From: Sphingobium sp. | Lineage (GTDB): Bacteria; Pseudomonadota; Alphaproteobacteria; Sphingomonadales; Sphingomonadaceae | Assembly: GCF_003248505.1 (NCBI RefSeq) | Contig: NZ_QFOA01000009.1 | Span: 21,217-85,216, forward strand | Reading direction: 5' to 3' | DNA: 64,000 nucleotides | In this document: positions 36,236-43,564 of the stretch, piece after piece | Layout: each line of letters starts with the position of its first letter | Numbering within the stretch: position 1 is the first letter of the stretch | The notes under the pieces: model-generated | Told to the model about the DNA's origin: nothing | What the model saw: the letters and a program-made list of their open reading frames with translations, nothing else | Databases searched by the model: none | Made by a program: the position numbers and the translations under genes

Positions 36236-37600
36236 TCAAGCGGCCTTCCTCCTGCTGAGTTCACCGGCCAGACTATTGGGACCGGCACTGACGATATCGA
36301 CTTCAACCATGTCGCCGATGGAAAGCTCCGGCGCGGTTACAACCACCGATTGGAGCCAGGGCGATTTTCCGATGAGCTGGCCGGGATGGCGGCCCTTGCG
36401 CTCCAGCAGGATCGCGGTGGTGCGGCCCACCGTCGCGGCATTGAATTCCGCCTGATGTTGATTGATGAGCGCCTGAAGCCGGGCAAGCCGGTCGTCCATC
36501 ACGTCTGCCGGGATCTGACGATCCATATCGGCCGCCGGGGTGCCCGGGCGGGGGCTGTATTTGAAGGAATAGCATTGCGCATAGCGCACTTGCTCGACGA
36601 TCCTGAGCGTATCTTCGAATTCGGCATCCGTTTCGCCGGGGAAGCCGACGATGAAGTCGCCGGACAACGCGATGTCGGGCCGGGCGTTTCGCACTTGCTC
36701 GACTATGCGCAGATAGCTGTCGGCGCTGTGGCTGCGGTTCATCGCTTTCAGAACGCGGTCGTTGCCCGATTGCACGGGAAGGTGGAGGAAGGGCATGAGC
36801 TTTTCCACCTCGCCGTGCGCGGCGATGAGCCCCTCGCTCATGTCGTTGGGGTGGCTGGTCGTGTAGCGGATGCGCTTCAAGTCGGCGATCTTCGCCAATT
36901 CGCGCACCAGGCCATCCATGCCCTGTGTCCGACCCTTGTCGTCTTCGCCGGTCCAGGCGTTGACGTTTTGGCCGAGCAGCGTGATCTCCCGCGCGCCGCC
37001 GTCGACCAGTGCTTTGGCTTCATCGACGATGGCGCTCCAACCGCGGCTGATTTCCGCTCCGCGGGTATAGGGGACGACGCAATAGGTGCAGAATTTGTCG
37101 CATCCTTCCATGATGGTCAGGAAAGCGGTGGGGCGCGCCTGCTTCGTGCGCGCAGGCAGGGCGGCGAACTTCGATGCCAGCGGCATGTCGGTGTCCACCG
37201 CCACGTCGCCTCGCCCTGCCTTGCCGATGAGGTCGGGCAGGCGGTGATACGCCTGCGGGCCGACGACGATATCGACGCTGCGCGCCCGCCGCTGGATTTC
37301 GCCGCCTTCCGCTTGCGCGACGCATCCGGCCACCGCGATCATCGGCCGGGTACCGTCTTCCCGCGTCAGCCGTCCGATATCCGAATAGACCTTGTCCACA
37401 GCCTTTTCACGAATGTGGCAGGTGTTGAGGATGACGAGGTCCGCCTCCGCGCCCTCCGCTGCCGGGGTCATGCCCTGCGTGCCCAGCATTTCCGCCATCC
37501 GCTCGCCATCGTAAACGTTCATCTGGCAGCCGAAGGATTTGACGTGGAAGGTCTTCGGCTCGGTCGTGGCAGGCTTGCGGGGCGCGTCGTTACGATTCAT
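36236..37600 (-). CDS. miaB: tRNA-2-methylthio-N6-isopentenyladenosine synthase
   Basis: 454 aa. The N-terminal UPF0004 cysteines sit in SFGCQMN, NTCHIRE and VAGCVAQ; the radical-SAM triad is CDKFCTYC, and a C-terminal TRAM domain (about 385-450) ends the protein. It inserts sulfur and a methyl group at A37 of tRNAs, using two 4Fe-4S clusters. Nine bases separate it from plsC upstream. Confidence 0.96.
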   Translation of the reverse strand: MNRNDAPRKPATTEPKTFHVKSFGCQMNVYDGERMAEMLGTQGMTPAAEGAEADLVILNTCHIREKAVDKVYSDIGRLTREDGTRPMIAVAGCVAQAEGGEIQRRARSVDIVVGPQAYHRLPDLIGKAGRGDVAVDTDMPLASKFAALPARTKQARPTAFLTIMEGCDKFCTYCVVPYTRGAEISRGWSAIVDEAKALVDGGAREITLLGQNVNAWTGEDDKGRTQGMDGLVRELAKIADLKRIRYTTSHPNDMSEGLIAAHGEVEKLMPFLHLPVQSGNDRVLKAMNRSHSADSYLRIVEQVRNARPDIALSGDFIVGFPGETDAEFEDTLRIVEQVRYAQCYSFKYSPRPGTPAADMDRQIPADVMDDRLARLQALINQHQAEFNAATVGRTTAILLERKGRHPGQLIGKSPWLQSVVVTAPELSIGDMVEVDIVSAGPNSLAGELSRRKAA

Positions 37601-37609
37601 GGGATCGAG

Positions 37610-38368
37610 CTATACAGAGGGGACATGCGGAGCGGAAGGGCGCTGATGCGTGGCGATGCTTTGAGCGATCCGCTCCCGCGCGAGCGCCGCGATCTCTTTG
37701 CGATCGGTACAGGCGGAGGGATCGAACGGATCGAGGAAACGGATGACGACGGGAACGGTGCCCTTGCGCCCCAGTACCCGCATTGCGTTCGCGCCCGCCG
37801 CCTCCTCGCCGACCCAGGCGATGCCCTGCGTCGCGTCACCGTAATCGATGTGCACCGGCTGGATCATCACGGGGCGGGGCGGGGGCAGCAGCACCGCCAG
37901 CAACGCGGGCTTGAACGGCAGAAGCGTGCGTCCGTCGCCTGTGGTGCCTTCGGGGAAGAGCGCAATCGGCTGATGCCCCAGCATCGCGTCACGCAACGCT
38001 TCGATCTGGGAAGACAGCGCACCGCGCCGCTCGCGGGAAACGAACAGCGTATTGTTCTGCGCCGCAAGCCATCCGATTGCAGGCCAGCGCGCCACATCGT
38101 CCTTGGAGACGAAGGCCGAACCTGTCGCACCGCCCAGAGCCAGAATGTCGATCCAGCTGACATGATTGGCCAGAATGAAGATGTCGCCGGTATGCCGGCA
38201 GCCTTCCACGCGCACGCGCGCGCCGACCGAGCGGGCCGCCATTGCGAGGAACCGTCGCGGCCAGTGCGAACGGAGGCCCAACACCCGCGACATCAGGTGC
38301 AGGGGAAGGCACAGGAGCAGACTCGCGATCAGCGACCCGATCCGGCTCCAGCGACGAAGCGTGCCCAA
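37610..38368 (-). CDS. plsC: 1-acyl-glycerol-3-phosphate acyltransferase
   Basis: 252 aa. After a hydrophobic N-terminal helix (IGSLIASLLLCLPLHL) come the acyltransferase motifs NHVSWIDI (H with D four residues on) and FPEGTT. It makes phosphatidic acid at the inner membrane. The frame opens at a TTG with little ribosome-binding signal, so the exact start is uncertain. It lies six bases after fur. Confidence 0.9.
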   Translation of the reverse strand: MGTLRRWSRIGSLIASLLLCLPLHLMSRVLGLRSHWPRRFLAMAARSVGARVRVEGCRHTGDIFILANHVSWIDILALGGATGSAFVSKDDVARWPAIGWLAAQNNTLFVSRERRGALSSQIEALRDAMLGHQPIALFPEGTTGDGRTLLPFKPALLAVLLPPPRPVMIQPVHIDYGDATQGIAWVGEEAAGANAMRVLGRKGTVPVVIRFLDPFDPSACTDRKEIAALARERIAQSIATHQRPSAPHVPSV

Positions 38369-38374
38369 GCGCGA

Positions 38375-38797
38375 TCAGTTCTTCCGTTCGAGCGCCACGC
38401 CGTAGAGTTCCATCCGGTGATCGACCAGGCGGAAACCCAGTTTTTCGGCGATCTGCTTTTGAAGCTGTTCCAGTTCAGGATCGACGAATTCGATGACATT
38501 GCCGGTTTCGACGTCGATCAGATGGTCGTGGTGCGATTCCGGTGCCGCTTCGTAACGGGCACGTCCGTCACCGAAATCGTGCCGTTCCAGAATGCCGGCT
38601 TCCTCGAAAAGGCGCACGGTACGATAGACGGTGGCGATGGAAATGCCCGGGTCGATCGCCGCCGAACGCTTGTGCAATTCCTCGACGTCGGGATGGTCGA
38701 TCGCGTCGCTCAACACCTGTGCGATCACGCGCCGTTGTTCGGTGATGCGCAACCCTTTTTCATGGCACAGGGCTTCGACGTCGATTTTGCGGTTCAT
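38375..38797 (-). CDS. fur: Fur family transcriptional regulator
   Basis: 140 aa. The winged helix contains RITEQRRVIAQVL and ATVYRTVRLFEEAGIL, and the metal site HHDHLIDVETG follows. The CxxC structural zinc motifs of enteric Fur are absent, as in many alphaproteobacterial Fur/Mur proteins that sense iron or manganese. It heads the operon fur-plsC-miaB and probably controls metal-responsive genes elsewhere. Confidence 0.92.
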   Translation of the reverse strand: MNRKIDVEALCHEKGLRITEQRRVIAQVLSDAIDHPDVEELHKRSAAIDPGISIATVYRTVRLFEEAGILERHDFGDGRARYEAAPESHHDHLIDVETGNVIEFVDPELEQLQKQIAEKLGFRLVDHRMELYGVALERKN

Positions 38798-38858
38798 GAA
38801 CGCTCGCTTGTTGATCCGGCTAAAAGTCGGACAAGCCTAGACGCTTTTGCCAGAACAG

Positions 38859-38887
38859 GAAAGGGCGCATGGTCGATGCGCCCTTTC
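38859..38887 (-). terminator. hairpin terminator after mucR
   Basis: GAAAGGGCGCAT and ATGCGCCCTTTC form a perfect 12-base stem with a five-base loop between mucR and fur. There is no long T-run, but stem strength and position support termination in one or both directions. Confidence 0.72.
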
Positions 38888-38913
38888 GATAAATCGCCTT
38901 TGGTGCCCGTCGA

Positions 38914-39339
38914 TTACTTTGCGACGCGCGCCCGGCGGCGCTTGGTGCCAAGGCCGATCTTTTTGGCAAGGCTGCGACGCTGCTCTGCATAGTTGGGCGC
39001 GACCATAGGGTAATCGGCGGGCAGTCCCCATTTGGCGCGATAATCGTCAGGCGTCATCTGATAATGGGTCATCAGGTGCCGCTTCAGCATCTTGAGCTTT
39101 TTCCCGTCCTCCAGGCAAATGATATAGTCCGGCTTTACGGACGAGCGGACCGATACCGCGGGTTCGAGCTTCACTTCCGGGGCGGGAGCGGGTTGGCTAA
39201 GGCCCGCCAGTGCGGCGTGAACATTCTGAATTAGGGAAGAAACGTCAGATACAGCGACACTGTTGTTCGACACATGTGCCGCGACGATGTCCGACGTCAA
39301 AGTAATGAGCAACTCGCTCTGAGCAGATCCGGTTTCCAT
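38914..39339 (-). CDS. mucR: MucR/Ros family transcriptional regulator
   Basis: 141 aa from ATG 39339 with AGGAAA upstream; the extra 14 codons of the open frame are not typical. The DNA-binding region is CLEDGKKLKMLKRHLMTHY followed by TPDDYRAKWGLP and a basic tail. The second zinc Cys of Ros (CxxC) is Asp here, as in several MucR proteins. MucR acts as a gene silencer controlling surface and cell-cycle genes in alphaproteobacteria. Confidence 0.93.
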   Translation of the reverse strand: METGSAQSELLITLTSDIVAAHVSNNSVAVSDVSSLIQNVHAALAGLSQPAPAPEVKLEPAVSVRSSVKPDYIICLEDGKKLKMLKRHLMTHYQMTPDDYRAKWGLPADYPMVAPNYAEQRRSLAKKIGLGTKRRRARVAK

Positions 39340-39451
39340 ATTCTGTTTCCTGCGAAGGCTGGATTTGTGCGACCCGCCCAAGGAGGAATGTTTCTGGAGC
39401 GGTACGATATGCGTTAAACCGCAACCACCGAGTTCGCAAGCTGCTATCCCT

Positions 39452-39931
39452 TCAGATCAGCATATCGACACGAAAACTCAGTGCATCGTGAAGTTGCCCG
39501 TCATTGCCGCGATAGTAACCCGGGCGGCGATGGACATATTCAAATCCGCATCTCTCATAAAGTTGTATGGCTTTGTTGTTGGCGCGAACCTCCAGATTCA
39601 TTGAGGTAATTCCGCGACGGCGTGCGTGGGACAGACTGTCTTGCAACAAGGAAAGGCCAACACCGCGTCCGCGCCAGAGCGGCGCAACCGCCAACAGCAG
39701 CAATTCGCATTCGTCCAGCACCGACCGGATCAGCGCGAAACCGAGCGGCGCTGCATCGAGCCGCGCTACGGTGAGCCACGTGCCCGGCATGGTCATCACC
39801 CCGGCCAGCTGGGGCAGGGTCCACGCTTCCCCGAACATGGGGTCGAAAGCGCTGTCCATGACCTCCATCGCGTCGGCCATGGCGTTTCGGTCGGTATCCT
39901 CGTAGCGGTCCAGGCTGATACCCGGCATCAT
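39452..39931 (-). CDS. rimI: ribosomal-protein-alanine N-acetyltransferase
   Basis: 159 aa, GNAT fold. The acetyl-CoA loop appears as LAVAPLWRGRGVGLSLL and the segment MNLEVRANNKAIQLYERCGFE is typical of RimI. It would acetylate the N-terminus of S18 or related proteins. Its ATG overlaps the tsaB stop (ATGA), the usual pairing. Confidence 0.92.
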   Translation of the reverse strand: MMPGISLDRYEDTDRNAMADAMEVMDSAFDPMFGEAWTLPQLAGVMTMPGTWLTVARLDAAPLGFALIRSVLDECELLLLAVAPLWRGRGVGLSLLQDSLSHARRRGITSMNLEVRANNKAIQLYERCGFEYVHRRPGYYRGNDGQLHDALSFRVDMLI

Positions 39932-40554
39932 GACGCAGCGCGCTCCGCCATTGTCATCGCATCGGCTCCGCGCCCATATATCGGACTGGGCGGAAGTGGG
40001 GGCAGATCCGCAATCAAGGCGTAATTCCCGGCATCGGGGTAAAGAGTAACGGCGGTTCCGGCGCCGCGCGCCGTCACCAGCGCCTCCGCCCCGGTTCCGT
40101 AAAAGACAGGCGCATCGAGTTGTTGGGCAAGATCGGCGATGGCCGTCGAAGCGACCGGCGCAACCGGCACGCGTCCGCTGTCATCGAAGGCCTGCCAGAA
40201 TAATTCGCCATGGCCACCTGTCATTGTCACGACAAGGGGGCCGCCTTCATGCTGCCGTGCCGCCTGCGCGGCGATCAGCGCGGGCGTGCTGTATCCACGG
40301 ACCTGAACGCCCCACGCCAGCGCCAGCGCCCTTGCCGCCGCTATGCCGATGCGCACGCCGGTGAAACTGCCAGGCCCGACCGCGACGGCGATTGCATCGG
40401 CGCGACCGCCATCGGGCAGGGCGGCAATGGCGGGAAGCAACGCCTCGGCATGGCCGCGACCGACGATGTCATGAAAAGCATCGATCAGATTGCCATCGTC
40501 CAGCAGGGCAACGGACAAGGCCTGTGTCGCTGTGTCGATCACCAAAAGGCGCAA
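39928..40554 (-). CDS. tsaB: tRNA threonylcarbamoyladenosine protein TsaB
   Basis: 208 aa from a TTG start with GGGAG six bases upstream. The ASKHA-fold N-terminus (LLVIDTATQALSVAL) and VGPGSFTGVRIGIA identify TsaB. It is the scaffold partner of TsaD in forming t6A37 of tRNAs that read ANN codons. It overlaps rimI and lies 84 bases after nfuA. Confidence 0.94.
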   Translation of the reverse strand: MRLLVIDTATQALSVALLDDGNLIDAFHDIVGRGHAEALLPAIAALPDGGRADAIAVAVGPGSFTGVRIGIAAARALALAWGVQVRGYSTPALIAAQAARQHEGGPLVVTMTGGHGELFWQAFDDSGRVPVAPVASTAIADLAQQLDAPVFYGTGAEALVTARGAGTAVTLYPDAGNYALIADLPPLPPSPIYGRGADAMTMAERAAS

Positions 40555-40638
40555 GCAAAACTCCCGTCAGGCGGTCACAGGATCGCAACCGGCATCGCGG
40601 TTAGTGCATCGGGTCGATTTTGCCAAATGTCCAGACGG

Positions 40639-41220
40639 TCAGACAGCGCGCACTTCCGTCACTTCGGGCACATAATGCTTGAGCAGCTGCTCGATACCGT
40701 TTTTAAGCGTCGCGCTGGATGACGGGCAACCCGCGCAAGCACCCTGCATCTTCAGGTACACCGTGCCTTTGTCGAAACCGCGATAGACGATATCGCCGCC
40801 GTCATTGGCTACCGCAGGGCGAACGCGCGTTTCTATAAGGTCGCGTATCTGATCGACGATTTCGGCATCTGCGGGATCGTCGGCAAACTCGTCCCCGTCA
40901 TCGACCGGCACGCTGATGCCCGCCGCGCTCCCCGGTGCGAACAAGGGCATGTTCGCGGAAAAATGATCGAGCAACGTGGCGAGCACGTCGGGCTTCACCC
41001 CGCTCCATTCCGCGCCGGGCGCAATCGTCACCGATACGAAATCGCTGCCGAAGAACACGCCGGTCACATCCCCGAGCCTGAACAGCGCGTTCGCCAGAGG
41101 CGAGGCTTCCGCGTCTTCGGGGCTGGCAAAGTCGCGGGTGCCGCTGCCTCCCATCACTTCCCGTCCCGGAAGGAACTTGATGGTGGCGGGGTTGGGCGTC
41201 AGTTCTGTCTCGATCAGCAT
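40639..41220 (-). CDS. nfuA: NfuA-type iron-sulfur cluster scaffold
   Basis: 193 aa from ATG 41220 (the frame opens 26 codons earlier). An N-terminal Nfu_N domain (MLIETELTPNPATIKFLPG) precedes the NifU-like C-terminal domain whose CAGCPSSS holds the cluster-binding CxxC. It carries 4Fe-4S clusters to targets such as MiaB, encoded nearby. It heads the nfuA-tsaB-rimI set. Confidence 0.93.
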   Translation of the reverse strand: MLIETELTPNPATIKFLPGREVMGGSGTRDFASPEDAEASPLANALFRLGDVTGVFFGSDFVSVTIAPGAEWSGVKPDVLATLLDHFSANMPLFAPGSAAGISVPVDDGDEFADDPADAEIVDQIRDLIETRVRPAVANDGGDIVYRGFDKGTVYLKMQGACAGCPSSSATLKNGIEQLLKHYVPEVTEVRAV

Positions 41221-41315
41221 GGGTGCCATTTGGCGATGCACGCGCCCAAGATCAAGCGGTTCGGAACTTCGCGCGCGCCTGTCGATTGGGGAGGGCAAGC
41301 GTCAAGGAGAAGATG

Positions 41316-41786
41316 ATGTCTACAGAAGATGACATTCGCGAACGTTTCTGGTCTGAGCTTTCGGCCAGTCCCTTTCTGATGGTGGGCCTTGCGGGCAGCA
41401 CCGAGCATAGCCTGCCGATGACGGCGCAGCTCGATCCGAATGCCAACCATTGCTTCTGGTTCTATACGTCGAAGGATAATCGCCTTGCCCCCGGCGGTCC
41501 GGCGATGGCGCAATTTTCCGCCAAGGATCACAATCTCTTCGCGTGCGTCGAAGGAACGCTCTCACCCGAAACCGACCCTGCGATCATTGACCGTTACTGG
41601 TCCAAGCAGGTCGAAGCCTGGTATCCGCAGGGTCGTGAAGACCCCAGCCTGTTGATGCTCCGGTTCGACCTTGGCAATGCCGAAATCTGGCGTGCCGATA
41701 TGTCTTTGACGGGCGTATTCAAAATGATGTTCGGCGGCGACGTGCGTTCCGAAATGAAGGGCAAGCACGCCGAAGTGTCGCTCTGA
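41316..41786 (+). CDS. PNPOx-like general stress protein (split-barrel FMN fold)
   Basis: 156 aa; ATG 41316 is six bases after GGAG, better spaced than ATG 41313. LDPNANHCFWFYTSKDNRL and the C-terminal LRFDLGNAEIW fit the pyridoxamine-phosphate-oxidase-like general stress group, which binds flavin but is not PNPOx proper. The role is unknown. A good terminator follows, so it is likely a single-gene unit divergent from nfuA. Confidence 0.82.
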   Translation: MSTEDDIRERFWSELSASPFLMVGLAGSTEHSLPMTAQLDPNANHCFWFYTSKDNRLAPGGPAMAQFSAKDHNLFACVEGTLSPETDPAIIDRYWSKQVEAWYPQGREDPSLLMLRFDLGNAEIWRADMSLTGVFKMMFGGDVRSEMKGKHAEVSL

Positions 41787-41805
41787 TCCTCGATAAATGA
41801 CGTGA

Positions 41806-41836
41806 GCGGCCCGGCTAGTCCGGGCCGCTTGCTTTT
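41806..41836 (+). terminator. intrinsic terminator
   Basis: GCGGCCCGG (41806-41814) pairs perfectly with CCGGGCCGC (41820-41828), followed by TTGCTTTT. It ends the transcript of the stress-protein gene. Confidence 0.85.
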
Positions 41837-42068
41837 CATCGGCGCATCGTCCATATGCGCCAAGCGCAGCGGACGGCTTATAAAAGCCCATCAGCGATTG
41901 GTAGCGTGATCGTCCCGGCCCGCAAAGGGCAGGACCGGCCAATGACAAGTCTGCGCAAAGCTGTTTGAGGCTTCCCTTTTCACGCGGGTCGTTTCGTAAC
42001 CCGCCCTGCGCCCTTGCTGCGTTCATTCGCACCAGGTCGGCGCCCGGCCGACTTGTGAGCATTATCCC
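41837..42068 (+). promoter_or_regulatory. long leader before the DEAD-box helicase gene
   Basis: 232 bases without a supported gene. Two small hairpins are visible: GCGGGT/ACCCGC (41984-42004) and GTCGG/CCGAC (42036-42052). The helicase ATG lacks a good ribosome-binding site, so the leader may control its translation, for example in the cold. Confidence 0.3.
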
Positions 42069-43451
42069 ATGGAATTTACCGAACTTGGCCTTTCCGAGCC
42101 GATCCTGAAGGCGCTTGCCGCCAAGAAATACGCCAATCCCACTCCCATCCAGCAGAAGGCGATCCCTGTCCTGCTGGAAGGCCGCGACCTGTGCGGCATC
42201 GCGCAGACCGGCACCGGCAAGACCGCGGCCTTCGCGCTCCCCAGCCTCGATTATTTCGCCCGCAATCCCAAACCCACGCCGATGCTGGGCTGTCGGATGC
42301 TGGTGCTGTCGCCGACGCGTGAACTGGCCGCGCAAATCGCGCAGAGCTTCCGCGATTATGGCCGCTTCATGAAGCTGTCGGTCGAAACCGTTTTCGGCGG
42401 CGTGCCGATCAACAAGCAGATCCGCGCCCTGTCACAGGGTGTCGACATCGTCGTCGCCACGCCGGGCCGCCTGCTCGACCTCATCGACCAGCGTTGCTTT
42501 ACCATCAAGGACACGGAAATTTTCGTCCTCGACGAAGCCGACCAGATGATGGACATGGGCTTCATCCATCCGCTGAAGCGGATTGCGAAACTGCTGCCGC
42601 GCGACCGTCAGAATCTGTTCTTTTCGGCCACCATGCCCAAGGAGATCGAATCGCTTGCGGGCCAGTTCCTGAACGATCCGGTCAAGGTCAGTGTCGCACC
42701 CCAGTCAACCACGGCGGAACGCGTGCGCCAGCAGGCGACCTTCGTCAATCAGGCGGAAAAGCAGGCGCTGCTGCACATCGTGCTCAAGACCGAGGATATC
42801 GACCGCGCGCTCATCTTCACCCGGACCAAGCATGGCGCGGACCGCGTCGTGCGCTTCCTCGAAGGTGCCGGTATTCAGGCTTTCGCGATCCACGGCAACA
42901 AGAGCCAGGCGCAGCGCACGACCGCGCTTCAGGCGTTCCGTCAGGGGCATTGCAAGCTGTTGGTCGCGACAGACATCGCGGCGCGCGGAATCGACGTTTC
43001 GGGCGTCAGCCACGTCATCAACTTCGAAATCCCCAACGTCGCCGAACAATATGTCCACCGCATCGGTCGCACCGCCCGCGCCGGGGCGGAAGGCGTCGCG
43101 ATCAGCTTCGTGGCGGATGACGAGCGGCCCTACCTCAAGGCTATCGAGAAGGCGACTCGCGTGAAGCTCGACATCGCGCCGCTGCCCGAAAACTTCATGG
43201 AGGCGGTGCGCAACCTTCCCAAACCCGCTGCGCCGCGCAAGGGGCCGAGCCAGTCCCCGGCTCAGCAGGCTCGCCGTGCCGAGGGGCAACGCCGCTATCA
43301 GGACGGGCAAAAGGCTCAGCGCGGTGCGCCCGACAAGGCTCACCGCAGCGAAGGCGATGGTGCGAAGAAGCCGTTCCGCCGTCGTCGTGGCGGCGGCGGA
43401 GCCGTCGGTGCGCACAAGGGCGCTGTGCAGCGGACCGGCGCGCCGCGCTGA
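42069..43451 (+). CDS. rhlE: DEAD-box RNA helicase, RhlE type
   Basis: 460 aa. Q motif PTPIQQKAIP, Walker A AQTGTGKT, PTREL, VLDEADQM, the SAT motif, then RGIDV and HRIGRTARAG in domain two; the tail from about 385 is Lys/Arg/Gln rich and binds RNA. It unwinds short RNA duplexes in ribosome assembly or mRNA decay. A hairpin follows the stop. Confidence 0.93.
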   Translation: MEFTELGLSEPILKALAAKKYANPTPIQQKAIPVLLEGRDLCGIAQTGTGKTAAFALPSLDYFARNPKPTPMLGCRMLVLSPTRELAAQIAQSFRDYGRFMKLSVETVFGGVPINKQIRALSQGVDIVVATPGRLLDLIDQRCFTIKDTEIFVLDEADQMMDMGFIHPLKRIAKLLPRDRQNLFFSATMPKEIESLAGQFLNDPVKVSVAPQSTTAERVRQQATFVNQAEKQALLHIVLKTEDIDRALIFTRTKHGADRVVRFLEGAGIQAFAIHGNKSQAQRTTALQAFRQGHCKLLVATDIAARGIDVSGVSHVINFEIPNVAEQYVHRIGRTARAGAEGVAISFVADDERPYLKAIEKATRVKLDIAPLPENFMEAVRNLPKPAAPRKGPSQSPAQQARRAEGQRRYQDGQKAQRGAPDKAHRSEGDGAKKPFRRRRGGGGAVGAHKGAVQRTGAPR

Positions 43452-43464
43452 TCTGCCCCATCGT

Positions 43465-43496
43465 GCCGCCTGCCCCGCTCGACCGGGGCGGGCGGC
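43465..43496 (+). terminator. GC-rich hairpin after the helicase gene
   Basis: GCCGCCTGCCCCG and CGGGGCGGGCGGC (43465-43477, 43484-43496) form a 13-base stem with one T-G pair and a six-base loop. No T-run follows, so it may act as a weak terminator or an mRNA end protector. Confidence 0.55.
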
Positions 43497-43564
43497 GTCG
43501 ATCGTGACGGCCATGGCGCATTTGTCAGTGGCCATTCAGAAATAGGACGCTAGGCTGATTGTCT

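Noticed and set aside
36350..38992. 880-codon open frame on the plus strand
   Set aside because: It runs antisense across miaB, plsC and fur, which have full family motifs; its translation shows no motif and is rich in Arg/His/Asp, a shadow of GC-rich codon bias.
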